A stretch of 64,000 nucleotides of DNA from Kordiimonas aestuarii (GTDB taxonomy: Bacteria > Pseudomonadota > Alphaproteobacteria > Sphingomonadales > Kordiimonadaceae): the NCBI RefSeq assembly GCF_025574465.1, contig NZ_JAOBPP010000021.1:1116001-1180000 (forward strand), written 5' to 3'. Position numbers and translations under genes: made by a program. Shown one piece after another: positions 1 through 8,260 of this stretch (its first letter is position 1; every line of letters begins with the position of its first letter). The notes under the pieces are model-generated. The model was not told where the DNA came from and searched no databases. It saw only the letters and a program-made list of their open reading frames with translations.

Positions 1-1
1 G

Positions 2-703
2 GAAGATGACGACCTGACGCTTGAAGCACGCCTGTCGCTTCTCGAGCGGGAGCTTTATCAACTGGTGGAGCGCCTGTGCAAAGGCCGTGACGTGGGCTGT
101 GAGCGGCTTCTGGTGCAGGGCTTCCTGTCAGACCTGCCGTCGATTGCGGATGACGCCTATCTGGACGCACAGGCAATTTTCGACAGTGACCCGGCGTCAT
201 CGTCCGTGGAAGAAGTGATCCTGTGTTATCCGGGCTTTTACGCGATCATGGCCTACCGGCTTGCACATGCGCTGCACAGGCGGGATGTGCCGTTGCTGCC
301 GCGGATGATTGCGGAATACGCCCACCAGAAAACCGGCGTGGATATCCACCCGGGCGCGACCATCGGCAAATCATTCTTCATCGACCATGCCACCGGCGTC
401 GTTGTAGGTGAAACTGCAATCATCGGCAATAATGTCAAAATCTATCAGGGTGTTACCCTTGGCGCACTGCGCGTTGACCGCGACCAGAAGTACCAGAAGC
501 GCCATCCCACCATTGAAGACAATGTTGTCATCTATGCGGGGGCAACCATTCTGGGCGGTGAAACCATCGTCGGCAATAACTCGGTGATTGGCGGGAACGT
601 CTGGATAACGCGCTCGATCCCGGCATGGTCGCGGGTGATGTTTCGCCCCTGTGACACCGATGAAATCGTTTCAATCAAATCGCGGCAGAAAGCGCGCGTC
701 TGA
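2..703 (+). CDS. cysE: Serine O-acetyltransferase, EpsC/CysE type (5' end missing)
   Basis: Makes O-acetyl-L-serine from serine and acetyl-CoA, the first step of cysteine synthesis in the cytosol. The frame is open from the first bases of the window, so the true start lies upstream; the GTG at 65 is internal. A helical N-terminal part is followed by a left-handed beta-helix of hexapeptide repeats. The active-site motif DHATGVVVGETA and the repeat run GNNVKIYQGVTLGA are both visible. The tail is short, as in EpsC proteins. cysK starts 45 bases downstream on the same strand, so the two probably form a cysteine operon. The family is clear; only the start is unknown. Confidence 0.93.
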   Translation, partial: EDDDLTLEARLSLLERELYQLVERLCKGRDVGCERLLVQGFLSDLPSIADDAYLDAQAIFDSDPASSSVEEVILCYPGFYAIMAYRLAHALHRRDVPLLPRMIAEYAHQKTGVDIHPGATIGKSFFIDHATGVVVGETAIIGNNVKIYQGVTLGALRVDRDQKYQKRHPTIEDNVVIYAGATILGGETIVGNNSVIGGNVWITRSIPAWSRVMFRPCDTDEIVSIKSRQKARV

Positions 704-748
704 GCGCGTCAAACTGCTGCAGTCATACACCTGAAGAAGGGGGACCTG

Positions 749-1663
749 ATGAAAGCTGACTCCATTCTGGATACTATTGGCAATACACCGCACGTGCGTC
801 TGAAAAAGCTGTTTCCGGACCATGAGGTCTGGATCAAGCAGGAACGAGTAAACCCAGGTGGCTCAATCAAGGACCGCATTGCACTGTCCATGATTGAGGA
901 AGCCGAGAAAGACGGTTCCCTCAAGCCGGACGGCGTGATTATCGAGCCGACATCGGGTAATACCGGCATCGGCCTTGCCATGGTCGCCGCAGTGAAGGGC
1001 TACCGGCTGATACTGGTCATGCCTGAGTCCATGTCCATTGAGCGCCGCCGTTTGATGCTGGCGTACGGCGCGGAATTTGAGCTGACTCCCAAGGAATTGG
1101 GCATGAAGGGTGCCATCGCCAAAGCGGGCGAGCTTGTAGAGGCGACAGACGGTGCGTGGATGCCGCAGCAGTTCAAGAACCCGGCCAACGTGAAGGTGCA
1201 CCGCGAAACAACCGCGCAGGAAATCCTGGCTGATTTCCCTGACGGGCTGGATTATATGATCACCGGCGTTGGTACTGGCGGGCATATCACCGGATGTGCG
1301 GCTGTCCTGAAAAAGGCATGGCCTGCGTTCAAGGTTTGTGCGGTGGAGCCGACCCTGTCGCCCGTGATGTCAGGTGGCGAACCCGGCCCGCACCCGATTC
1401 AGGGCATTGGCGCGGGTTTTTTGCCCGAGGTGCTGGATATGGACCTGATCGACGAAGTGCTGAAGGTTGAACCGGCTGATGCCAAGGACATGGCACGCCG
1501 GGCGGCGCGTGAGGAGGCGATGCTGGTGGGGGTTTCGTCCGGTGCCACATTGGCGGCCATTGCGTCCAGGGTGAAAGACCTGCCTAAGGGCAGCCGCGTG
1601 ATTGGCTTCTGCTACGATACCGGGGAGCGTTATCTCTCCGTGCCGGACTTTCTGCCGGAATAG
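749..1663 (+). CDS. cysK: Cysteine synthase A (O-acetylserine sulfhydrylase)
   Basis: PLP enzyme that makes cysteine from O-acetylserine and sulfide. The PLP lysine lies in GGSIKDR near residue 41. The substrate loop PTSGNTGIGLA, the phosphate-binding GVGTGGHITG and the late GVSSGA motif are all present. At 304 residues it has normal CysK length. The ATG has a good ribosome site (GGGGGA) in front of it. It follows cysE directly and probably shares its transcript. The two proteins normally form the cysteine synthase complex. CysM is the less likely alternative. Confidence 0.95.
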   Translation: MKADSILDTIGNTPHVRLKKLFPDHEVWIKQERVNPGGSIKDRIALSMIEEAEKDGSLKPDGVIIEPTSGNTGIGLAMVAAVKGYRLILVMPESMSIERRRLMLAYGAEFELTPKELGMKGAIAKAGELVEATDGAWMPQQFKNPANVKVHRETTAQEILADFPDGLDYMITGVGTGGHITGCAAVLKKAWPAFKVCAVEPTLSPVMSGGEPGPHPIQGIGAGFLPEVLDMDLIDEVLKVEPADAKDMARRAAREEAMLVGVSSGATLAAIASRVKDLPKGSRVIGFCYDTGERYLSVPDFLPE

Positions 1664-1694
1664 GCTGATAACGACAAAGAGATGAGGGCGAAGG

Positions 1695-2081
1695 CTATTC
1701 TTCGTCCTCGTCTATGCTTGAACTCATCGAGCCTGATTCCAGGCGCACGATCAGCGCGATATGCGAACCACGGATCGCCAGTTCCTTATAGGAACCACGC
1801 GGCAGCGGAATACCTTGGTCGATACAGTGGTTCAGCACTGCCGCCCCCACTTCCCGGCTGTTGAAAAACACGGGGTCGGACCCATCCGACAGGATGAAGC
1901 GCACAGTTACTTCGCCTTCGGCGTCGAGCTCTGATTGTATGGTCTTGATGGGGAGGTTGGCTGAAGAGCCTCGGCTTTCAAGCACGGGGCGCATCGCCAA
2001 AACCAGTTCCTCATCGGAGAAGATGATGCTGCGAGATTCCAGTATCATAAGTCGATCTTGCCAGTCCTTCTTTTGACGCAC
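1695..2081 (-). CDS. Conserved hypothetical protein, about 128 residues
   Basis: Function not recognised. The product is soluble and acidic, with no signal peptide or membrane segment. It ends in a run rich in Ser, Asp and Glu (SIDEDEE). Two start sites are possible: the GTG at 2081, which gives 128 residues, or the ATG at 2048, which gives MILESRSIIF. An AAGAAGGA run lies too far upstream of the ATG to settle it. The gene converges with cysK and lies downstream of the AI-2E exporter gene on the same strand, with 45 bases between them. It could be a small regulator or adaptor, but nothing in the sequence proves this. Confidence 0.6.
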   Translation of the reverse strand: MRQKKDWQDRLMILESRSIIFSDEELVLAMRPVLESRGSSANLPIKTIQSELDAEGEVTVRFILSDGSDPVFFNSREVGAAVLNHCIDQGIPLPRGSYKELAIRGSHIALIVRLESGSMSSSIDEDEE

Positions 2082-2126
2082 AGGTATTTAGGCAGAAATC
2101 GCCCCGGATGAAAAGGTTTTTTAAAA

Positions 2127-3200
2127 TCAGACCTTAAAGGCTTCCGACGCTCCGGCGGACCGCTCTCGCCAGCCGCGCAGCACGGCATTGGTCACGGTGG
2201 CCAGCGGGATGGCGAAGAAAACGCCCCAGAAGCCCCAGATGCCGCCAAATACGAGTATCGCGATGATAATGGCGTTGGGGTGCAGCTTCACAGCTTCGGA
2301 AAACAGCAGCGGCACAAGCACGTTGCCGTCCAGCGCCTGCAGCACAAGGTAAGCGATGACAGCGACGGCCATCTCATGTCCAAAGCCCCAATGGAAATAG
2401 GCCACAAGCGTCACCGGAAAGGTGACGGCCGCCGCCCCAAAATACGGGATAATGACGCTAAGTCCCGTCGCGACGGCAAGCAGTGTCGCGTAGGGAAGGC
2501 CAAGCACGCGGTAGGTGACATAGGCCGCGAGGCCAACGATCAAAATTTCGTACACCTTGCCGCGGGCATAATCCCCGGCGCGGTCAAGTATTTCCCGCCA
2601 TACCTGCTCCAGCAGGGGCTTGTCATTGGGGAAAAAACGGCCGAACCAGCCAAGGATCTGGCTTTTGTCCTTCAGGAAGAAAAACACCATCACGGGGACA
2701 AGAACAGCGTAGACCACAAAGGCGACAGCGCCGGTCAGGCCGGTGAGGGAGTATTGCACCAGGCGCGGCCCCAGGTTGGTTATCTCGTTTCCAAGGCCAG
2801 CGAGCCATGTTTCCACCTGCGCTTTGGAGATCAGGTCCGGGAAGCGCGCTTGAAGGTCCAGCAGCGCGTCCTGCACCGCGCCAACCATGGCGGGGGCATC
2901 GTTGATAAACTGGCCAACCTGTCGGAATAAAGGCGGCACGACGGCCAGCAAGGTGATGAGAGAGACTGCGAGGAAGCCGAGATAAACAGTAATGACCGCG
3001 ACAAGCGGGTGCATGCCGCGTCGCTTGAGCCAGTTCACCGGGCCGTCAAGCAGGAAGGTAATGACAACCGCGGCAATCGCTGGCGCCAGCATATGCCCGA
3101 AAAAAGAGATGCCGATCAGCGCTATAATCAGCACGATGACGAGCAAGACCATCTGTGGGTCTGAGAAGGTTCTGCGGAACCAGTCGGTTACCAGTTTCAT
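2127..3200 (-). CDS. AI-2E family transporter (PerM-like membrane protein)
   Basis: Polytopic inner-membrane protein of the AI-2E/PerM exporter family, 357 residues. Two N-terminal membrane helices (about residues 15-52) and one near 66-90 are followed by a soluble amphipathic stretch (about 90-150). The conserved C-terminal half contains GLSVIIPYFGA and the LDGNVLVPLLFSEAVKLHP region typical of the family. Members have been linked to AI-2 export, Na+/H+ antiport or other export, so the substrate cannot be told from sequence. It is on the same strand as the SDR and ZIP-like genes upstream, which it follows after about 80 bases. Confidence 0.85.
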   Translation of the reverse strand: MKLVTDWFRRTFSDPQMVLLVIVLIIALIGISFFGHMLAPAIAAVVITFLLDGPVNWLKRRGMHPLVAVITVYLGFLAVSLITLLAVVPPLFRQVGQFINDAPAMVGAVQDALLDLQARFPDLISKAQVETWLAGLGNEITNLGPRLVQYSLTGLTGAVAFVVYAVLVPVMVFFFLKDKSQILGWFGRFFPNDKPLLEQVWREILDRAGDYARGKVYEILIVGLAAYVTYRVLGLPYATLLAVATGLSVIIPYFGAAAVTFPVTLVAYFHWGFGHEMAVAVIAYLVLQALDGNVLVPLLFSEAVKLHPNAIIIAILVFGGIWGFWGVFFAIPLATVTNAVLRGWRERSAGASEAFKV

Positions 3201-3280
3201 GATCGGTGCACTCCCATCGGCGCGAGCGCCATCCTGTTATCTGTCGGTAATGGCCTCGTGTTTCAAGGCCTTGCTTGTTT

Positions 3281-4045
3281 TTATCCGTGCTGGCCGGATG
3301 ACGTGCCGCCGTCCACCACCACATTGGCGCCGTTCATATAGGCCGCCTCTTCACTGGCAAGGTATAACACCGTACGCGCCACGTCAGCGGGGTTCGCCGG
3401 TCCGCCTTTTGGCAGGCCGCCGGCGAATTTGCTCATATCACCGCCAATATCGCTGAGGGCGCGTTCAAACATGGGGGTCAGCATTGGCCCTGGCGAAACC
3501 GCATTGATGCGGATGCCATGGTCGGCGTAATCAAGCGCCGCGCTTTTGGTCAGGCCGATCACCGCGTGCTTGCTGGTGCCATAGGCTGCCATCCACTCCG
3601 CCCCCGACTTTGACAGGATGGAAGCGGTGTTGATAATCGCGCCGCCGCCGGACTTGAGCATCACCGGGATTTCATGACGCATGGCATGCCAGATACCCAT
3701 GACATTGGTGCGCCAGACATCTTCCACCATTCTCATATCCTGGTCGGCAAAGCGGGCGGATGTATGGCTGATTCCGGCGTTGTTGACCGCAATATCGATC
3801 GTGCCTGAAGCGGCCGCCGCCTCCTTGACAAAGGCTTCCACGTCGGTTTCGACCCGTACGTCCGCGTGCTGGTACCGTGCGGTGCCGCCGTTTGCCTTGA
3901 TCTCGTCGGTTACCCGTTGGCCCTCCGCGTCGATCAGGCCGCAAAAATGTACGGTTGCCCCCTCGCGCGCAAAGGCCTTGACGATGGCTTCGCCAAAACC
4001 TGATGTGCCGCCGGTGACAAGTACGGTTTGCCCGTCAAATCGCAT
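3281..4045 (-). CDS. Short-chain dehydrogenase/reductase
   Basis: Classical SDR of 254 residues that uses NAD(P)H. The cofactor motif TGGTSGFG is at the N-terminus. NNAG comes next, then the catalytic YGTSK (YxxxK) with an upstream Ser in NTASILSKSG, and a C-terminal VDGGTS. The start at 4045 is chosen because AAGGATT lies eight bases upstream and the protein then begins MRFDGQTVLVTGG, right at the Rossmann fold. A longer frame to 4075 has no ribosome site. The substrate is unknown, and the neighbours (AI-2E exporter, ZIP-like protein) do not point to one. Confidence 0.85.
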   Translation of the reverse strand: MRFDGQTVLVTGGTSGFGEAIVKAFAREGATVHFCGLIDAEGQRVTDEIKANGGTARYQHADVRVETDVEAFVKEAAAASGTIDIAVNNAGISHTSARFADQDMRMVEDVWRTNVMGIWHAMRHEIPVMLKSGGGAIINTASILSKSGAEWMAAYGTSKHAVIGLTKSAALDYADHGIRINAVSPGPMLTPMFERALSDIGGDMSKFAGGLPKGGPANPADVARTVLYLASEEAAYMNGANVVVDGGTSSGQHG

Positions 4046-4132
4046 GGGTAAAATCCTTGTGTTTGCTGGGCGCATGGCTAGCGTTCTTTGCCGCTTTGGG
4101 CAAGGAAAACCTTACGGTTTTGACCGTTTTGA

Positions 4133-5224
4133 CTAGTGGCTGTGGCTATGGCCGTGTTTGTGCATGGTGACACGCGGCATCAAGGTGGTGAAAAAGGCGC
4201 GTGCCCCCATCTGGATCAATAGCGCACATACCGATATCAGCCACAGGGCAAAGAGCAGCAACCCGCCAGAGGTGCTGGGCACCGCAAACGGACTCAGTTC
4301 GACAAATACAGCAGTGCCAAGCCACAGCAACATGGTCCAGGGCGCCACTTTTTGCAGGCTCGCAAGCGTATTGCCCATGCCCTTGCCGTAAACGTGGGGC
4401 AGCACCGCTGCCACCAGCAATACCAGCAGCAAAATTGGTGCAATGAGCCGCCCGACAGCGCTTAGAAGGTCTACCGCATGATGCATGCCGTGGACCGGCA
4501 TGTCGCCAAGCGGACCGGGGGTGTGGTGCAGATAATGTGCGCTGATGAGCGCCAGCACAAACACAAGGCCAAGGGCCGTGCCGATGCGGTGGGCGGGAAG
4601 GGTGTCTTTGCTGGGGGCTGCACTATGGTCTTCAAGCGGGTGTAGTACCACATGCAACAGCGACCCGGCGGCAAATGCCTGCCAGTAGCCGACAAGGGGG
4701 AAATTATACCATTCGCCAGCAAAGAGCGCGAGCAGGTAGCCAACAATGGTCATCGCGCCAAGCCCTGCGAGGACCAGCAGGCCACCACCGGTGGACAGCA
4801 CTGGCCGCAACAGCCACCATACGGCCACGGCAACGCCTACGCGGTGCAGCAGTACGCCCACGGCAATAAAGTTACCGGTTTCGCTTTCACTGGCGAAGGC
4901 GAGGATGGCACCGTCAGATGCGGCATGGACCACAAGGGCCAGCGAGGCGACCAGCATGACCACGCGGTGGGTCATTTCTTCAGCACGGTGGAATACAAAC
5001 TCTGTGATCCAGGGCAGCGAAAAACCGATCGCGGCGATGATCAGCCCCCAAAGACCGCCATGCGTCAGCGCTTCAGGCAAAAGAGTGAGCGTGATGAGGC
5101 CCAGCACGGTAATCAGCACAAAGCCGTCCAGCGCACCCTTTATGTGGGGCGCACGCGCAACAAGCCGCGCCAAAAGCGGTGCGGCCAGCAACACAACAAC
5201 CGATAATACCAGTGCCCAGTCCAA
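4133..5224 (-). CDS. ZIP-like polytopic membrane protein with His-rich tail
   Basis: Inner-membrane protein of 363 residues with about ten hydrophobic segments. The middle helices carry HAASDGAILA, then LHRVGVAVAVW, then GSLLHVVLHPLEDH. This spacing of HxxxDG and later His residues resembles helices 4 and 5 of ZIP metal transporters. The C-terminus ends in HKHGHSHSH, a likely metal-binding tail. The TM5 HE(x)P-like motif is not intact and there is an extra membrane half after residue 230, so ZIP membership is inference. It may move or sense a divalent metal. The ATG start lies about 30 bases before the AT-rich intergenic stretch begins. Confidence 0.6.
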   Translation of the reverse strand: MDWALVLSVVVLLAAPLLARLVARAPHIKGALDGFVLITVLGLITLTLLPEALTHGGLWGLIIAAIGFSLPWITEFVFHRAEEMTHRVVMLVASLALVVHAASDGAILAFASESETGNFIAVGVLLHRVGVAVAVWWLLRPVLSTGGGLLVLAGLGAMTIVGYLLALFAGEWYNFPLVGYWQAFAAGSLLHVVLHPLEDHSAAPSKDTLPAHRIGTALGLVFVLALISAHYLHHTPGPLGDMPVHGMHHAVDLLSAVGRLIAPILLLVLLVAAVLPHVYGKGMGNTLASLQKVAPWTMLLWLGTAVFVELSPFAVPSTSGGLLLFALWLISVCALLIQMGARAFFTTLMPRVTMHKHGHSHSH

Positions 5225-5342
5225 AACTGTTCTCGTCTCGTTCGAAGATGCATAGTTATAATATCACAATTTGGAAAGCCAACTCAATTCTTGTGAAGGC
5301 GTACGATTTTTTTGTATTGGATGGGTATAGGGCCGCTGAAAA

Positions 5343-5367
5343 CCCGTGGCACCACGGGCGCCACGGG
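5343..5367. repeat. Short GC-rich inverted repeat, CCCGTGG/CCACGGG
   Basis: CCCGTGG at 5343-5349 is followed by two copies of its complement CCACGGG, at 5352-5358 and 5361-5367. A stem with the second copy leaves an 11-base loop. It sits in the 193-base gap between the degraded serine hydrolase and the ZIP-like gene. No T-run follows on either strand, so it is not a standard intrinsic terminator. It could be an RNA-stabilising hairpin at the 3' end of the hydrolase transcript. Confidence 0.35.
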
Positions 5368-5417
5368 ATAGACGTTTATGACGGTTATTTAATTCAGGGG
5401 CTACCGCAATTCGCAAT

Positions 5418-6514
5418 TCAGGGAGTTACCGGCTCCGGCGTTTTTCCATGCAGGATAAGCGCGAGACCGTCCGCGATTTTGTATGGCTCGACACGGGGAT
5501 CGTGGGTCGCGACGAAAAAAGCGGTGCCATCTTCAGGGAATCGCCACAGCTCCGCCCGGCTGAAATAGCCGCCACCATTGTGCCAGACCAGTTTTTTGCC
5601 GTCATAGTTCGGCACGACCGACCAGCCATACCCATAGTGATACACGCCGTCCGCATCCTCTGGTACGTGCGCACTGAACAGAAGTTCCCTTGAGGCGCCC
5701 GACAGGATCTTGTCGCCAAGCAGGGCGCGGTGCCAGCGCAGCATGTCGCCTACTGTGCTTAATACACCACCGTTACCAAACAGATGCCAGGCATCGCCGT
5801 GGGTGCGGTCGAGCAGTCCTTCGCGGTGAACAGGCCTTCCACGGGTTTGCTGAGGTGTGGCAGTGTATGGCCCTGCCAGTCGGGGCGGTCATAGCCGGTG
5901 GTGAACATGCCCACCGGTTTCCACAGGTTCTCAAAAAGGGTAGGTTTCGTAACTTTGTGCCGAGACCTTCTCGATCACCGCAGCAAGCAGGCTGAAACCC
6001 ACGTTGGAATATTCGTACCGCTCGCCAGGTTTCAGGATGAGAGGGGCTTTAAAGGCACGCGCCAGATAGTCCTGCCTGCTGATGGCTTCTTGATCCTTTC
6101 CGATCCCGTCGGGGAAGCCAGCGGTATGTGTCAGCAACTGATGAAGGGTAATTGCCGCCTTGTCCTCCGGCACCTTGGGGAAAAAACGGTCAAGCCGATC
6201 ATCAAGGGCCAGTTTGCCTTGTTCCCTCAGCTTAAGAATGGCGGCACCTGTGAACTGTTTGGTGATCGACGCAATGTCGGCGATGGTACTCTCATCATAA
6301 GGTTTGCCCGCGGCCGCGTCGCCAAAACCGCGCATATAGACCGTGCCGTCGGCGTTTGAGACACCGACAACCCCAACGAAGCCTTTGCTGTTTGCGTCGC
6401 TCAGGAAGGAATCCAGTGCCTGGCGGTCCAGCCAGTCGTTGTCAGGGTTGTCATCTGCCGCCGAAGATAAGCTCGCCGCCAGCATGACCAGAAAAACGTA
6501 AGCAGTCGCATCAT
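5418..6514 (-). pseudogene. Serine hydrolase of the beta-lactamase (class C/PBP4-like) superfamily, frameshifted
   Basis: A full-length serine hydrolase can be rebuilt only with frame changes. The N-terminal part carries the nucleophile motif SITK (SxxK) and YSN (YxN) and runs into a stop at 5931. The region 5870-5930 is open one frame over and reads FENLWKPVGMFTTGYDR, as expected for the family. The C-terminal part from about 5825 to 5418 returns to the first frame and carries HNGGG. A third shift is likely at the start: ATGATG at 6514, with GAGGA before it, begins MMRLLTFF, and one extra T would join it to LVMLAASLSSA, giving an ideal signal peptide. The shifts lie at TTTTT or CCCTTTTT runs or within a short window. 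They could be real decay or sequencing errors. Confidence 0.7.
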
Positions 6515-6647
6515 GTCCTCGCTTTATTTGTACCATTGCTCGTTTGACAGATCGGTAATACGCGCCGTATCTGTGTTGTAGAGGGCCCCGAAAGTGGCCG
6601 CTTTGTCCTGACGAAAAGGTTGAGAAACATTGCGAGAGATTGCGGGC

Positions 6648-7054
6648 ATGGGCCGAAAACTGATCGGTGAGGTGGTTTTTGATCCAAACGGAAACCGGCT
6701 TCTGGTCGGCAGGGAAACAAGACCGCTTGAACCGCGCCTTGTGCGTCTTCTGGAAGAGTTATGCGCGGTCGGAGGTGAGCCGGTCACGCGCGAGGCGCTT
6801 TTGGAGGCGGTATCCAGCTTGCCTTATGCCGGGGACGAAGCGCTTACGCAGGCAATCTCGAAACTGCGGCAGGTCTGAAGTCTCGCGATATTTTTTGGTA
6901 TTCCGCCACAGCGGCGGTGGTCTTTCTCGCGCTTTTGGTGGGGTATCTGCTGCATCTGTCGCGGACCTCGGAAATCGAAATTGAGTTCAACGAAAAGCCG
7001 CAGCAGGAATTCATCGAAAAAAAAGAGACAGAGACCGGCGAACCATCACCTTGA
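6648..7054 (+). pseudogene. CadC/OmpR-type winged-helix regulator with membrane anchor, internally deleted and frameshifted
   Basis: Codons from 6648 encode the first part of an OmpR-family DNA-binding domain (beta strands, then LEPRLVRLLEELC, TREALLEAV, ALTQAISKLRQ). They stop at 6876 just where the second half of the recognition region and the wing should follow. One frame over, from about 6872, the sequence is open to 7054 and encodes a membrane helix (FWYSATAAVVFLALLVGYLL) and a charged tail rich in Glu and Lys. The usual LGDDPxxPxxIxTVxxRGYR part is absent, so both a deletion and a frame change are needed. It is divergent from the broken serine hydrolase; such regulators often control a neighbour. 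Confidence 0.6.
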
Positions 7055-7056
7055 GG

Positions 7057-8028
7057 TCAGATATAGGTGCCGATAAGCGTGACCGGCTTTGCCCCGGTGC
7101 CCAGCTTAAAGCGCGCGATGCCTGCGCCGTCTGACGTGTTGATGCCGCCGAGGTCAAGGAAGCTGATACCACGGTCCCTGAGCGCTAGCATGCCTTCAAA
7201 CAGCACACGGTTCTGGGCATGTACCGCGCGGGCCTCCTCGCCTGCCCAGCCAATGTGATAGGTGGCGCTGTTGCCGTGCAGCAGGAACAGGGCGCCGGCG
7301 ATCTTGCGTTTGCCGGAAAGGGCGGTGACCGATAGCGCTGCCTGCGCCCCCGTATCCCCAAGAGCCCTGGCGAAAAGCGGGACCAGCCCAAGCGGCACGC
7401 CGTGATAGCCGCGTCCCTTGCGTTGCTCTGCCTCTTTTTCAATGAGCCAGCTGTATTGGTGGTCTTTCCGGCCACCAATGCTGATCGTCAGGTGTGCGTC
7501 TTCAGCGCGGCTCAACTGGTTCCGCCATTTGCCAATGAGGCTGGCACGCAGGTCTGAAACGGTCGGCCTGAGGTCTAGCCACGGGGTGGAATAGCCGGTG
7601 ATGATACGCTTGAGTTTTGCGCGTTTCAACTGCTGCAGGGCGTCTTCCGACCGCTCGATTTCAGGTTGCTGCATCAGGAAACGCCACCGCCAGGGGTTTG
7701 CCTGCGCCTTGAGCGCTGCAAGCAAGGCGGCCTTGTCCTTTAGGCTGGTGTCGGGCGCCAGCCAGAGCGGCCCGCGCATGATGCTGGTGATTTTGATGAC
7801 GCCCGCAAGGCTGCGCTTGGCTGCAAGGCAAAAAGCTGTTGGCTTGTCATCCATAGCCGTCTGCCACATCTCAACCGGTACGCCGATCGCCTCAAGCGCC
7901 CGGCCGTAAGCCCAGTGTTGTTGCAACGGAAGCGGCATACTCTCCGGCAAGGCACGCCAGACATCCGGCTCAATCGGTCCCTTGCTGATGTGGTATTCGG
8001 TCAGGGGATTGCGATCTGCGCTAGGCAT
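7057..8028 (-). CDS. FemAB/BioF2-like GNAT acyltransferase
   Basis: Product of 323 residues from the GNAT-fold group that includes FemA/FemX peptidoglycan bridge enzymes and the Acetyltransf_6 family. The C-terminal GNAT half contains the pattern AALSVTALSGKRKIAGALFLL, HIGWAGEEA and LDLGGINTSD, all typical of these proteins. No signal peptide or membrane segment is seen, so it acts in the cytosol. Likely roles are transfer of an aminoacyl group from tRNA to a cell-wall precursor, or acylation of a small molecule. The substrate cannot be named. The gene converges with the degraded regulator, with only two bases between them. Confidence 0.7.
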   Translation of the reverse strand: MPSADRNPLTEYHISKGPIEPDVWRALPESMPLPLQQHWAYGRALEAIGVPVEMWQTAMDDKPTAFCLAAKRSLAGVIKITSIMRGPLWLAPDTSLKDKAALLAALKAQANPWRWRFLMQQPEIERSEDALQQLKRAKLKRIITGYSTPWLDLRPTVSDLRASLIGKWRNQLSRAEDAHLTISIGGRKDHQYSWLIEKEAEQRKGRGYHGVPLGLVPLFARALGDTGAQAALSVTALSGKRKIAGALFLLHGNSATYHIGWAGEEARAVHAQNRVLFEGMLALRDRGISFLDLGGINTSDGAGIARFKLGTGAKPVTLIGTYI

Positions 8029-8056
8029 GCTGTGTCGCCCCGGCTATGATCGCGGC

Positions 8057-8260
8057 ATGATCAAACGTCATGACAATGCGGAAGAAGTAATGGGGCAGCG
8101 CATCGCGCCACCCCGTATAACTTTTGGGGCCGTGGGGGCTGTGCTCAAATATATTGCGCTGCCAGTTTTTCTGATACTGGCGCTGCTGGATATCGGATTT
8201 TACTTCTTTTTCCAGCATGTGCTTGAGCGTTGCTACGGCGTCCTCTGTTATTTCTCTTAG
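8057..8260 (+). CDS. Small single-pass membrane protein, 67 residues
   Basis: Unknown function. The N-terminal half is soluble and charged (MIKRHDNAEEV). It is followed by one strong membrane helix (KYIALPVFLILALLDIGFYFF) and a short tail with two cysteines (CYGVLC). The ATG at 8057 is the most likely start because the upstream codons overlap the divergent FemAB gene. The ribosome site is weak. Its 3' end overlaps the convergent FKBP gene by three bases. It resembles small membrane proteins seen in other alphaproteobacteria, but I cannot give a family name. Confidence 0.5.
   Translation: MIKRHDNAEEVMGQRIAPPRITFGAVGAVLKYIALPVFLILALLDIGFYFFFQHVLERCYGVLCYFS

Noticed and set aside
5418..6514. 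Programmed frameshifting in the serine hydrolase
   Set aside because: Three shifts in both directions without the usual stimulatory structures are more simply explained by indels.
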